DNA of 64,000 bases from positions 26,375,452-26,439,451 of the forward strand of contig OX637294.1 in assembly GCA_951799445.1 (NCBI GenBank). Direction: 5' to 3'. This document shows, in pieces, positions 1 to 12,964 of the stretch (positions are counted from its first letter, which is position 1; every line of letters starts with the position of its first letter). The DNA comes from Pseudisothecium myosuroides (taxonomy: Eukaryota; Streptophyta; Bryopsida; Hypnales; Lembophyllaceae). The position numbers were made by a program, and so were the translations under genes. A model generated the notes under the pieces. That model was not told the origin of the DNA and did not search any database. It worked only from the letters and a program-made list of their open reading frames with translations.

Positions 1-3000
1 AATAATTGGTAGTTTTTTGAATCTAGATGAATGGACTATAACTTTTTGAAGTTCAACTACATGCACGTCCAATTGCCTGCTACCTTGCTAATCTGGGGAG
101 AAAGTTCAGTCATTGTGAGAAGGAAGAACCAACACTGAAATCAATTTGGAATACTTCAGGGTGGAATCGATACTATTTCTAGCACACACTGGCAATTGAA
201 AATCTGAATCTGTGTGATATAGTATGAGTTCTTGAAGTTTCATTTTTGATATGGTCACGTTTGAAAACTCCCTCTGAATGAAATGGTTTGTGAATTCGTG
301 AAATCTTTCGGACATAGCATGTACACGCACCAATTCAGAGAAGACAACTTACTGAATTTCTGGTAACTTCGCGTTTTGATCCGCCATGTTGATGATGTTT
401 GAGATCTTGTTGTTCTGGAGGTAGACGTAACGCAAATCCAATCCCAGGTTCAAAGGGATGTTCAAGGACCCATTGATTTCATTATTTCGAAGGTACCTGG
501 TCAAAAAAGAAATAGTTACCCATCAGACTTTGGCACGTGGCATGAGCTCAACACCTCTAACGAAGGAAAAGCCCTCAAGACAAAACTTCCAACTATTATA
601 TCCCCTAAATGCTCAAACTAGAATAGAAAATCCACTTTTGAGCTAATAGTTGCCTATGGTAAGTTTTAAACCACTTTTCTATTGTTCAAAATTGTAGAAT
701 ATAGTTTCTTTTGACTATTGGTGCATTTTGTTATCATCTTTGAAGCATCCCTAGTGATGAATTTCAAACCACTTTTGATCAATTGGGCACTTATGGGTTA
801 ATAAAAACAAAATAATGTTGGAAAAGGATGAGAACACTCACAAGCCTTGGAGCGCCGGAAAGCTCAAGAGATCAGTAGGCAATGGCCCAATCAAGTTACA
901 TTTATCCATGAGTCTGCAATTTTCCAGAGAAACAATCCAAGATTAATTACCAATGCAAGCCAACACTTCACTTATCTCAACACCAAATAGTTTGGAATCA
1001 CACTAAGAAATTTATTATGTACTAAAAGCTCGTCAACCACCAGAGCAATAGACAAATTGACCTTGAATATAGCCACATGAATGTTCAAACTTAAAATACT
1101 TCTTCCTGTACTCACTTTCTATTAACTTACTACTAACTACCTTACAAAACTTGTCAATTCATTGCTTCATGTATGAACACATGCATTAGTGTCAAGCACA
1201 AGCCAAAAACAACACTCTTTAGTTTAATGTCTAGTGTAGGCCACTTTAATTCAAATCAATTTTTTCAGCAACTATCTTGCATCCACATATTTTGAATCTA
1301 ATACCTTCATAACAACGCTATTCACACTCTATGCCTCAATGACAAGTTAACTTATTTTGGAACCCACACTTAAAAGACCCAAAAAACTGTAGTTAAGTCC
1401 ACATCCACAAGTAGGACTAGGAGGTGCTTCCGAGGACATAGTTTTAACGATATTATCAAGGAACTTCATTCAATTGCATTCATTTGGTTTAATGTTACAG
1501 CAGAAGGGTTTCAGCAACATTCTAACAAGTCTTTCCAAGACGCTCTTTCTAATGGAGTTAGAAAATCTTACATGGTTTCCAGAGAATACTTGGATTCATT
1601 TAACCATGAAGGAAATGGTTGTGGATCAAAAGTGTTATTGCTGAAATCACTACAAGCCAGAAATTCACAGATGTTAAATTGCACTATTCAGAACAAATTC
1701 AACCAACAATCAAATGAAAAGTGCAATTTCTTATGCAAAGTAAACAAATTACTTGGCAGGAAAAGGGATCAAAATCTGCATGAAATCAATTCAAAGGACA
1801 TGACAAGGCATCTGGTACGCTTCCTTACACATATTCAAGATGGCTGAGAGCATCAAAAACTGGAATAGTCCCATTGAGGCGGTTGTTACCCACACGACTG
1901 ACAAGCACAACATGAACACATACAAAAGATGAGTTGAACTTAAAAACAAAGGCATCCTTAAATTACAAGACTTTGTAATTGAACCACCCAAAAAAACTTG
2001 CTGAATGGTTTTTCTCAAAACATAACATTCTTAAACTCCCTTTGCCTCTCCAGCATTGCAACCCCTTTTGATATTATTGAAACTCTTGGATTGATTCTTC
2101 CCTTAAGAATTCATGTGGCACTATATGCAGCACTATATTTCCATCAATAGTGCCATTGTAGAAGGAAACCCCCAAATTTCATGTTCAAGAATGTTATGAA
2201 ACAAGATAACACTTGTTCTTAGCATTATTCAATAAAAAATTCCAATAGTTTTTCTCTCGAACAAGGTCAATACCCCATTTCAAATGATTTTAAGGATAAC
2301 TCTATTTCAAACCATGAAACAAGCATCATTATGGATTTTTGAATATTCTCTTCAAGCAACTCTGAGATTGGTATGAATAGAACGTACATTTGATGCAATC
2401 CAGTTATATTTGAGCCATTTTGGACAATTGAGTTCAGGGAAACAGGGATTGGTCCAGACAACTGGTTCCCGTAAAGATTTCTGCAAACACACAAAGACAA
2501 GAGTAAGCATCTATTGGGGCTCTCTATTTCATAAAAAAAACAAATATGATCCAAAACTATTTGTCAGGTATCAATCTTCCATTGCTTGCGAATTAAGAAT
2601 AATTCCACGTGGCATTCAAAAAAATCACAAAAATAGAACGCTCTCTACAATCCAAGGAAGTTTACAAAGGTAGTTTACAAACAAAGACACTAGCATTGAA
2701 GCCCCACAAAAAAAATTCAAAATCAACTTCTACGAAGATATTATGGCAACTCTACACAAGCATAGCTGAAGATACCCAAAATGCAATTCCCATTAACAGT
2801 CCAAGTTGCTCAAAACACAACTACATGGGCTACAAATTCAATAGAACAAGCTTCACAAACTTTCTTGTAGCTATTAAAGCTGTTGGATATAAGTTTTCTA
2901 AACCGTAAAATCCTAAACAATACTCTTCCTTACATATGTTACGAAGCCAATCCAACCAAATATTATACACAGGAGAGCAGACCACTTACAGAATCTGAAG

Positions 3001-6000
3001 GCTAGACATGTTGCCAAGAGAATCAGGAATTGATCCAGTGAATTGATTATTCTCCATCAGCCTACACAACCAACGCAAGAAATATGAGTCCTTCGCATCC
3101 TTTGAACCCGAGATCATAATAACATGATTTTCAGTCAAATTGGACTGCCGGTATTTCAAAAATGAGAGACAACGTCGTAGACTCGTAGGGAGAATTTTAT
3201 TAATTCATACACCTTCTTGAATTGCAACAGATTAGCAACTGTGTGGAGAAAAACTTACACGTGCAAGACCTTCGAGGCAAACCCTATTTCAGGTGGAATC
3301 TGGCCTGTGAATGCATTGTCATTAAGATGGCTGCAAATCAAACACCACGAGAATCAGTAACCTATAGTAATTACCTCAAAAGAACTACTTCCTTATCCTT
3401 CCCAAAATGTATGAAGAAGTCCGCGATAAAACTTGAATCTAATTATGTAATAAAAGGCTCTCACTCCACTTCCAAGTTCAGATTTGAATTTAATTATGTA
3501 TGAAACGACCTCGAAGTAGGGTATTGATGGTAATAGACTGATTCAAACAAAAAGACCCAAAAGAGATCGAATGAAATTTATCTTACTAGTGTTGAACATT
3601 TGGCCAGGAATCAATACCCAGTCCATTGGAACTGGTTGTGGAGATAGGTAACGGTCCTTCTAAATTATTGTACGCAACATCAAACCAATATAACTTCGAA
3701 AGTGCACCAAGTTCAGGTGGAAGGGTTCCACTGAGCTTATTGTTATTCAAAGCACTGCACAGCACAACACACAACAGAAAGATAGTAAGTGCTCAAATTT
3801 TTTAAAACATACTTAAATCCCAAAGAGCTTCAAAGTCTATATTCTAGATGATGAACAAAATAGAGATGTTTCATCCAAACAACTCATCTAGTTCATCAAA
3901 AGTAATCCTTGCATCTTAAAAACCAATTGTATTCTGTGACCAATGTGATGAAATTGAGATAAATCGTGTATTTGACTAAAGATATAAGCAAAAAAAATTG
4001 CAAAAAATTCAGAGAATAATGTGAGTTCCACATTCAATCAAGGTTCTTTTAGTTGAGAACCTTACATAAAGGTCAAGTTCCGTAGATTCCCAATTGTGCT
4101 AGGGATGAGTCCTGAGAGACTGCACCACTGCATATTCCTGTAAGCAAATCATACAATCAAATAATGCACAATTTCCTACTTAAATGTACCATTTTCAATT
4201 GGTGTGCTTCATAAGCAAAATAATTTCTGATATAAAATTGTAACCATAAGGAGACCTCCCCAATGAATAATGAAAAATATCGTCTCTAACATGTTTCAAA
4301 ATTCCTGAAACAATCTAATCTATTAAAATCACTGAAAACTCTAGTAAAATCACTGTAAATGAGTAAAGGTACCAAAATAACATACTTGTCTATTTTTTTC
4401 TGCAAACTAGCCTAACAATTTCTATGGTTTTGGCATGTGTGGACAATGCCCATAAAAAAACGAGCAAAATTCAATAAGAACTTACAGAGTAGTTAAGCCA
4501 GTTAAAGAACCAAGTTCACTGGGTATCTCGCCTTTCAAACGCTTGTTGAAGGAGAGATCTCTACACACACCAACATTACATCACATCGTAAGGTACTCAC
4601 AAAAAACAAATGCAATAGAAGAAATTTGAGGGCTCCAAAGGGCCGTTTCAGGGTTGTTCCCGCAGCTGGGAACAGTCAGAATATAAAAATAATTAAATAA
4701 AAAAATAAAAAAATAAAAAATAAAAATATTATTTAAAAATTTAAATAAAAATTTAAATTTTTAAATTTTTTTTAAAATCTAAAATTTAAAAATTAATTTA
4801 AAAATTAATTTTTTAATTATTTCTGACGTGGCACACTCTTGACAACGTTAGATTACTATTCCCAGGGCGTTCCCAGAGTTCCCAGGGCCTAATAACTCGC
4901 AATCTCTTATTGCCCCCGAATTTCTTCTAATGTAACATTTCAACAAAGCTCAAATATTACATTTCAACATGCACACCCTGAAATCAACCCTAAAACCTAA
5001 ATCCAAGAACCACAAATTATAAGTGCACTTACAGCAAAATAAGAGCTGAAAGTTCTCCAATAGCTGAGGGGACACTTCCTGTGAGTCCAAAGCTTATCAA
5101 AGTTCTGCACATGTAGAGAATAAAGAGGAATAAGCTAAATCCGGATGGAAAAAAAAAATTGGCATTAGGTGAACGAATGAGAAAATAAGCTGCAGTAATG
5201 AACATAAATTCTTATCAAGAGGTTTAGGCAAAATGAGAAAGTAGCAAACAAATGTGCATATGGTTTTTAACAGATTTGGGTGCTATAGAAGTATTCTATA
5301 GCAGCCATGGCCGTGGTTTAGATGCATTTAGCGAGAATATCATCACACCAAATGTTTCGGTAACATGTTCACGGATTATAAAATGATACCGACAAAGCTC
5401 TCCATCTTGACCTAGTGATCAAAATTACTACAAAACTGGTCGTAGACTATCAAAGCATTTTGTTTTCATTCAAATTGTCGTTTGGGCAAAGTACTTACAA
5501 TGTTATCACCCTGTTGTTGCTGCAAACGACACCGACCCAGTTATTCGCACAAGGATCTAACCCGATCCACCCTATCTCAGTCCCCCACTGCTGCTGCAAG
5601 ATATTCATAGCCGCCACTGGCACACCCACACCAAAGGACGTGCAAAAAAAAATCAACAAAATGAGAAGAGAATCGGCATAAAAAAATTAAAAAAACTGAC
5701 TCCATTAAAATCTACATAGCCATCACTGTATACGCCCATTGAAAAATGGGAAAAAAAAAATCACCATAATCAGCACAAAATTGCACTCTAATTCTAAGAA
5801 TTCAGACGACATTCGAGTGTGCCATTCACACATATTTCATCTTTAAATGTGCTGTAGCTGCAAGTTAAAGCTCACAAACGGAGTTGCTGATACTACTAGC
5901 CACTCAAGCTACAACACTGCAAAATTTGAAAGGTTCGACCAGCCATAACTTTGTTATCTAAAGTACAAATCCATTGATTCAAGTTTTGTGTAAAAGCTCA

Positions 6001-6486
6001 ACGCCACTTGCTCCACTAAAATTTGCATAGCCACCACTGAACTCTCCAAAAACTGTTTTAAAAAAAATACCGTAATCAGCACCAACTAGCACTCGAAATC
6101 TAAAACGGCAAGGGCAGATCTTTCTAGTTAACGCCACTTGCTTCATTAGACTTTCACATAGCCACCCCTATACTCCAGAAAAATCACCCTGACCAACACA
6201 AAACTGCATCCTAGTTCTAAAACGAAAACAGAAGACCTTTCTATAACCCAACTACCTCCACAAAAAGAATTTGCCAACACTAGAATGCCGGATTTTGCTG
6301 CATTTTGAAGCTCTCTCAGAAACACACGCACCCAAAGGAAGGGGAAAAAAAACAAAAAAACTCTCCTTCCATATCCGCAAGCTTACCATCGTTGGGGTCA
6401 GTCTGCGCCCACACGGAGTTCCAGCACCCCGCGGCCATTATTAAACCAAACCACAGACGCCGCAATCGAAGCACCAAACACTCCAT
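1..6486 (-). CDS. LRR receptor-like kinase (LRR-VIII-1 / HPCA1-like), ectodomain half, 3' part off the left edge
   Basis: Predicted plasma-membrane receptor kinase; only the extracellular half lies in the window. Coding exons in order: 6486-6387, 5616-5499, 5104-5033, 4560-4486, 4137-4066, 3754-3587, 3330-3259, 3061-2990, 2480-2388, 1897-1829, 1649-1572, 913-842, 496-353 and a doubtful 87-61. All joins keep frame; most exons are 69-78 bp, one LRR each, as in plant LRR kinases. The ATG at 6486 opens a hydrophobic signal peptide ending near WNSVWAQ, then TDPNDVAAM, an N-terminal cap with Cys (LDPCANNW, GVVCSNN) and about ten LRRs (e.g. NNNKLSGTLPPELGALSKLY). The segment SKLYWFDVAYNNLEGPLPIS followed by a longer insert is typical of the LRR-VIII-1 group, which includes the hydrogen-peroxide sensor HPCA1. 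The Cys-rich and kinase regions are not visible, so the ligand is unknown. An upstream GTG frame exists, but ATG 6486 is preferred. Confidence 0.85.
3895..4030. repeat. Dispersed repeat fragment (family also at 16.5 and 22.7 kb)
   Basis: The segment around GATGAAATTGAGATAAA, followed by a run ending in AAAGATATAAGCAAAAA, matches the element near 22.80-22.87 kb in the same orientation and the one near 16.55-16.68 kb in reverse complement. It sits in an LRR-kinase intron. No termini are recognisable here, so it is a fragment. Confidence 0.4.
4630..4892. mobile_element. AT-rich MITE-like insertion in an intron of the LRR kinase gene
   Basis: A block of almost pure A/T (about 4681-4820, with short self-complementary runs of AAATTTAAA type) is bordered by GC-richer arms. 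The left arm carries GCAGCTGGGAAC; the right arm carries repeated GTTCCCAG motifs in inverted orientation. It lies between the exons at 5104-5033 and 4560-4486. The arms match only partly and no clear target duplication was found, so this is a probable but degenerate non-autonomous element. Confidence 0.4.
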
Positions 6487-9400
6487 CTTCGTCTCTCTCA
6501 CACAGTTTCCAAGAGTACCAAGTCGGGTACCACCAAGTCACGTCTTCACAAACACTCCCTTGGGAAACAATTGCAAGAGAAACCAAACGAGTCTCTGCTT
6601 CTGCTTCTTCACATAAGCTTTGCAAAAAAATTTGTTTGATCATGTGCTTGCGCTATCTGGTAAAACTTATTTGAGAAGTAATGTTATCCCGGAGCACACA
6701 CCCCACCGGCCTAATTCCATCCCACCTGTAATGCAGAAGAGCTAGCTCATGCAACTAACTACTCCGCAACAAACCCCAGCAGCATCCCTGTGATCATGAA
6801 GCTACTGCGTGTCCTCCTCGATACTCATGATAAGAGTTCTTCATTTCATTTCACAAACTGAACTTCCCGGACTGTCGACCTACCCAAAGGGTGGGTTCTA
6901 CTCCCTGAGTTTGAAGATAAGAAAACTGGATTCCAAACTGTTGAATGCTCTTGTAACAGACGGAAGTATGAAGGACCGCGGAGAGTTGAGAAAACAGATT
7001 GATGAAACTTTGGTTAGTCTCTCTCTGGATCGTTCACGGGGTAGTTGCAGCTAGGATCATTCGACAATGATGAGGACATGCATGGAAGTACAACATTCAA
7101 TTGAAAAAACTGCTCTAGGTGAAGGAAAAAAACGGGTGAGCGGGATGCAAAGGTAATAATGTATGTTGCTAAGCATTCAAACCTCAGTAAGCTTAACGAG
7201 TGGTAATGAACTAGAGTCGGTCGAGTTGGCGGAGAGAGAGAGAGAGAAAAAAAGGGAGAGATGCATGTGCTCCCGCAAAGGGTGAGATGTGCTTCGGAAG
7301 GGGAGTTTGCCTGCCGTGCAAGCAGCCAAGCAGTGCTTCCACTTTCCGGGATTGCAGGACTCTGGGTACCATATACTCTGAGAAGAAAAAACTGAACAAA
7401 ACTAGAAAAAGAACTTATAACTTAATTAAGTTCGATGAAAAGCTTGAAGAGTTTCTGCAGTGCAGTGGTTACAAAGTCTTCAGTACCGTCTCGCAAAATT
7501 TTAAGAAAAAAACCGAGAAGGAAAAACTAAAACCTCCGTCTTGGACTGGGCTGGCTAGAGTTAAGGTAAGCTTAACCCTTGAACGACGCGGAGGACGTTT
7601 GGCGTCCGATGAATGACAAGAGAATCTCCTGTGTAGGACAGAAGTGTAACTATTCATCCTCCAAATTTTGTGGGGAAAGGGAGGATAATCTACAGTAGCT
7701 TGACTTCCAATGAGTGCTTTTGCATTATTTTAATCCAACAATCCACACGGTGACAAAACAGATGATTTCCACGGTTATGAGCCCGTCGTTTAACCCTTTA
7801 GTGGCACGACTCTTGCGGAAGACATGGAAGAAGGAGGAAACATGAAAATGTTGCAGTTGCAGTGATTACAACACAAAGGAGACGGGAGAGAAAGTAACCG
7901 TAGGATCTTCAGTATTGTTGTGCCTGCAATCCCTGGAAGAAACATTACTCGAAAACAATTAGCGGATGGGGAGATTATGTTGTTTGACTAGAAAGAAACA
8001 TACGTTGACTGTCACGGGCAGGACCTTTGCTGTGCATGGCGCTGCAATTTCAGTAGACCTATGGGGGCTGCAAAATTCCAGAAAAATATGGACCTTGAAG
8101 TGCATGATGTCCGGAATCCGAAGAAGGTGAGAAAACTCAGAAACATTGCACCAATTCTCAACAGTGAAGCTTGCAATTGGAAGCACATTGTGGGAATGCA
8201 AACGCAGAGCTCTTCCGCTATTTCTTTGCTGAGCTGTCAACGTGACCGACAAGGAGAATCAGGAAAATAAGTGGCTTGCCCTTCTGACCGTTATTGTTGT
8301 TTGCTGCTGCCCCTTCCTAATACGCCAATTTTGATGATGTCATTTTCCTTGAACTTCACGTCCACATGTGCATGTAATAAGTATTACAATACTGAAGGTC
8401 CATATATATTGAATAATATTTGGAATGTGAGTGAGAGAATGCTCTTCAGCGGAAGAATGTTCAGTCGTTGCTTCATCATGCACAGCAACAAATGAATGCC
8501 AAAATGTGAGTAGTGCAGCAGTAAAATTTCTTCGCGAGTGCGTTGGATTATGGAGGCAATCACCGAGAAGAAACGAAGAACTGAAGAAGGGATGCACACT
8601 TGCTTTGACATTTCACAACATTCTACTCTCAATGTGCTATAATGCGTTCAACAGACCGTTACAGGTATATATACTTGATAACTTCGAGATTATTGCTTTT
8701 GAATTACACGTCTTGCATCTCTCAAATTTGTTACCTTAGAGTCTTGCGAGACTTCAACAAGTCTATCCCATTCCTGATCATCTTCCTGGCTTGGCTTGTG
8801 AATCACAGATACTGTAGGTCATTCCAATTTGCTACCAGTCGCAGTCCCTGTCTAACACTTCTAGAATCCCACAACTCTGTCTTTACCAACTCCTATCAAT
8901 CCCATGTGCAGGTATTCGCAATTGCATGTTTTTGGGTCCTGTTTTGAACCGATCCCTCTGTATAGTTTGCAGTTCATCCACCATTGCGGAGGTCTATTTG
9001 CAAAGTGGAGGTTTCAAGGTCTAGTTGGGGTGGAGGGTAATTATAGTCGGCCTCTTCCGCAGTATCAATCTGGCTGCGTCAAAAATTATGGTGTAATTTG
9101 ATGAAGATTATGAATTGCGGTAGTTTTATCTGCATGGCGATGGCGACCACCTGGAAAAGCAAACATAGGCCATTTCGGGAATATGCACTACACACTGGGG
9201 AAACTTACGACGACAGAATGTTGCATTCTCCATTTCTAGGGTTCAATCGTCGCAAACAACAAATTCAATTGTCCGGTGTGATTTTAAAAGAAATAAATGA
9301 ATTAGTGGAGTCTGTGAAATAGTCAAGAACTTAATAGTTGCAACTGTAAATTGTCCATTTGTTTAAAAAATAAATAAATAAAATAATAGTTGCAACTGAA

Positions 9401-11317
9401 CTGAACCTCCCTGGCATGTGTGCAGGGGATTATTCTATTTGCATCTCGACTGTCTGTTCACTCTGTTGGTGTTGGAAAGCCTGGCTGTGGACTCTTCAGT
9501 CACATCCACCGATTCTTCCGGTTCCGTGTGATGTTTTGTTTCTCTGTGGAATAAAGTGGTAGTGCCCTTGTTTCAAAGAAAGAAAGACAAAACGAGGGCT
9601 CCACACACACCCTTTTTTTTCCTTGTGCTTTGTTTTGAATTTTTAATTGGTGGGAAGAATAAATTGGTGTGGGTGGGTGGGTGGGTGGATTCGAAGGTCG
9701 GCATCGAAGTTATCAAGAATTTGAGATTCTATTGCAGAAAGAGTTTGTCTTCTATGCATACCGGATAGGTGCACCTAGGAGATACGAGGATCCAATAAGA
9801 GAACTTTATAGAGTTATTATACTATTAAAGTGGCTTTTTACAAAGTTCTTTCATGAAGGACAAGAAGGTGAAGGTTTCTCTTAGTTTGTTCATTTAAGGG
9901 TTCATTGTGCTTTTTCTAATTTGTTGATTTCTACTTGGCATGTTGTTGTTAGTTGCCTTTTTGTATTGAAATAAAATTGTTCCTTTTGTAGCCATTTGAA
10001 ACAAAATAAGAGACACCTCACCTATAATGGAGTTGCATCCCTCACCCAGAATGAAGGCAACAAGGGTAGCCTCGCCTACCTATATCCACAAGGCATGGCT
10101 AGTCAAACTACCCAAATATATTCTTCATCCACAATAATCTTTGGACCAACATTGGGGCCATTACAACATTATTATTTTAATGTAGGTAGAGAGTTTGTTT
10201 ATTCACAATGTCACAACAAAGTCAAATTGAGAGTGGGGTTCTTAGGATAAGGGTGTACAAGAAAATCTTAGTCATTCCTGTCTTTTGAAGGATGGAATCA
10301 AAACTGAATTGTTGTCTCGAAGAATGAAGTTCTTGTACGACCCAATCTTCAAAGTACAAAACTACCCCACCCAGCTCACCTTCAGTTTTTCTTTTTTTCT
10401 TTTTTTTTTGAAACACATAAATTTCTTTTTCTTTTCTTGAAATCCATTGCACAGCATTAGAGATACAAATCAGCCAAGCCCGAAGGCTGGACAAGAGAGC
10501 ACCTTCAGTTTTCTACTGTCAAAAAAATCGCAAATTACAGCATTACAACAATTACAAAAATCTCAACATTACAAAATTACAAATATCTCAACATTACCAC
10601 CAAAATCTCAATATTCCAAGTGTCAGTTTATTTTTAAGGAAAGTCATTAGTTCTTGACTGTTTCTTTTATCCACATCGTCACCTGTCAACCATCCTTGAC
10701 TTCAAAACGACCTTATGGGACACTTTGTCTGCACTCTGCACTTCTGATTTTCTGAAGCCAGTTGTGATTGCTACAACAATTGCAGGAAAACCGCCTTGAA
10801 CTGAATCTCATTTGATGCAGGAAAACCGCTTAACCGCTGTGCACTGACGGAATCTCATGTGATGCGGCATCAGTGGACGGACGGATTGGATTTTCAGTCA
10901 GTTTTTAAAAAAGAAATGGTAAACAGGAAACTAAAATTTAATATTAAAAAAAACTGCAGGAAAAGTGTGGAATGATCAGCAGCTACAGTACCTGAGTACC
11001 ACTCAGAAAATACTACTAAAAGATTGGCCACTCAGGGTGCGGCAGAAGGGGCTAATAAGAAATGGTGCCAGCCCTGAGCGGACGTACAGATTTGACCGGT
11101 TGTGAAAATCCTACTTCAGGAATTCCAGTGCAGGAGTGACGTCACGACATTCAACAGGAGGTGGTGGAAGTTGGAAGGAAGAAGCGGTTCGGAGCTGCCT
11201 GACTCCTCTTTGTACACTGAATACGGATATTAAGGGAACCAAAAAATTAAAGGGACTTGTTGTCAAAAAGTGTAGATGTTTGAGACATGATGTACAACCC
11301 TGAGAGACTTGATTAAC
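6487..11317. other. Intergenic: upstream region of the LRR kinase, no gene supported
   Basis: No open frame here shows a recognisable domain, splice structure or convincing length; the longest frames are about 100 codons and overlap on both strands. Visible items are a short GA run near 7233-7246, a G-quadruplex-type GGGT repeat at 9671-9685, a TAAATAAATAAA run near 9368, a CATTACAA-rich simple repeat at 10531-10605, and a partly repeated CAGGAAAACCGC segment near 10783-10830. The first few hundred bases above 6486 should hold the LRR-kinase promoter and 5'UTR, but I see no clear TATA box. Confidence 0.5.
9671..9685 (+). other. G-quadruplex-type motif
   Basis: Four runs of GGG separated by single T residues (GGGTGGGTGGGTGGG), the tightest-loop G4 pattern. 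It lies in intergenic DNA with no gene nearby, so a regulatory role is unproven. Confidence 0.5.
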
Positions 11318-11319
11318 TA

Positions 11320-11623
11320 AGGTAGGTGGCTCTAAAAGCAACCTGGTTCTAAAAGCGACCTCTAACACAGAGGTACATTTTACTTTCTTCAATGTACTGA
11401 CAGTGTACATTTCAGGAGGGGGTCGCTTTTAGAAACCATTGTGCTTCAACTTCAAAAATTTGTAACTAATTCCACGAAGGTTCAAAAAAATATGAAACGA
11501 CTTGCATTAGATGCCAATTCCATTTTTCTTCCTACCAAAATTTACTGAAAATTGTTTCAAGGAGATTAGCTTCCTCCAAAATGCAATCAGCTCTTAAAAT
11601 GTCGCTTTTAGAGCGACCTACCT
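11320..11623. mobile_element. MITE with AGGTAGG termini and TA flanks, copy 1
   Basis: The ends are inverted: AGGTAGGTGGCTCTAAAAGC on the left and the reverse complement, ending GAGCGACCTACCT, on the right, with TA on both sides. The interior shares a stretch of over 150 bp with the copy at 21.13-21.44 kb (AATATGAAACGACTTG and neighbours) and, in reverse complement, with 54.66-54.83 kb. No coding capacity. The TA flanks and short TIRs suggest a Tc1/mariner-like or Harbinger-like non-autonomous element. Confidence 0.6.
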
Positions 11624-11796
11624 TATTGATGTACAGTAAAGGTAGATATTTATATAGTGTGAAATGCTGAAGAACTAGTTTGGATCCTCTTAAAACTCCT
11701 ATTCACTGTAGATTAGAATTGAAGGAGTTAGGATTTTTTCTAAACACACCGGTTGCACCCTCTCTTTATCAAAATCTCTTGGTTCATTTCCTTTGA

Positions 11797-12006
11797 TACA
11801 ATAGAACCTCTCTTAGTGCATACTCTAGTAATACATAATATGCACTAAGAGAGACTGTACTTTGAAGCCTTTATTGGTGAACAGTGGTTGGAGGCCTTGT
11901 AGTTAGAAGCCATGTTAGACAGTGAACATTACTGCACCTCTCCTAATGCATAAACCTCTCTTAGTGCATAGTCCCATCACTATGCACTAAGAGAGGTTCT
12001 ACTGTA
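11797..12006. mobile_element. pogo/Emigrant-like short inverted-repeat elements (two hairpins)
   Basis: The outer ends read TA-CAATAGAACCTCTCTTAG on the left and the reverse complement of CAGTAGAACCTCTCTTAG, followed by TA, on the right. Inside, the GCACTAAGAGAG / CTCTCTTAGTGC arms occur twice, giving one hairpin at about 11799-11860 and one at about 11930-12004. The CAGTARAACCTCT terminus and TA target resemble pogo-type MITEs such as Emigrant of Arabidopsis. Whether this is one element with an internal duplication or two adjacent ones is unclear. Confidence 0.55.
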
Positions 12007-12192
12007 TCCAATCCTCACCGCCCATTTTTCTTCTACTTTAAATTTGCAAAAGGCTACAACTCTCCTCTTTTAAAGACATGACAATTTTAAAACCAAACTC
12101 CAAATTTCATTACATTGGGCATGCAAGGACAAAGGAACAAGACTTGGCCACCACGACCAACCCTAAAGCAATATCCACCTCCATCTTGTCTA

Positions 12193-12964
12193 TTAACCCC
12201 TAAAGGCCCAAGGCCTTTTTTCTGCCAAAAAACCATCAAAACTGCCATTTCTATAGCAAGGAGTAAAAAAAATGAAAAATGTTTTTTTTTTCACATTTAA
12301 CCATAGGATCTTACACCTAACTAGTCTGAGAATGTGTGGAAAAAATTTCAGAATTTTTGACCACTCAGATTGCAAGATATCTGCGTTTAAAGTGAAAAAT
12401 ACATGTATTTCAGCACATTGCAGGACTAGATTTTTTGACTTTAAACATTTTTCACTTAAAATTTTTGCACTACAGAGTTTTGTGCTTCAAATCTTTAAAG
12501 TGGAGAATTGAGTTGAGAGTCTAGGAAAAAAAATATTCAAAAAAACTTAATTATCATTCCTAAAAAATTTATTAAGAAGAAGTAGGTACAAGATAGAAGG
12601 AAAATCTAAAACATTAATATATTTTAAATGGAATTAAAATACACTAATCCCAATGGTGAGATTTTCTAGCAAGTAAAATAAACCATGAGATTTATTTTTT
12701 TGGTTATATTTTTAAAAAAAAATCAAATTTTTGCCAAATTTTTCTTGTTGCCCGGATTGCCCAGTTACAAAAAAAAGTAACATATTTGGCCATAACTTTT
12801 GATTCCTATTTCCAAATGTGCTGAAATTTAGTGCATATGAAAGATATTCCTCGCGCCCGCCTTCTATTAAAATTTCAGCTTAAAATATGGAAATCTCTGG
12901 TCACATGGACCTGCCCAAAATTTCTATACGGCCAAAAAACGCATGCCGGTCCTTTAGGGATTAA
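12193..12964. mobile_element. TTAA-flanked MITE, copy A (772 bp)
   Basis: Bounded by TTAA on both sides (12193-12196 and 12961-12964). The left terminus is CCCCTAAAGGCCCAAGGCC; the right, read in reverse complement, is TCCCTAAAGGACCGGCATGC. No coding capacity. The interior (CATAGGATCTTA, a GAGAGTCTAGG region) recurs at 52.3-53.3 kb and, inverted, at about 18.2-18.9 kb. TTAA target sites with termini starting CCC suggest a piggyBac-like origin; Kolobok-type elements also use TTAA. Confidence 0.65.
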
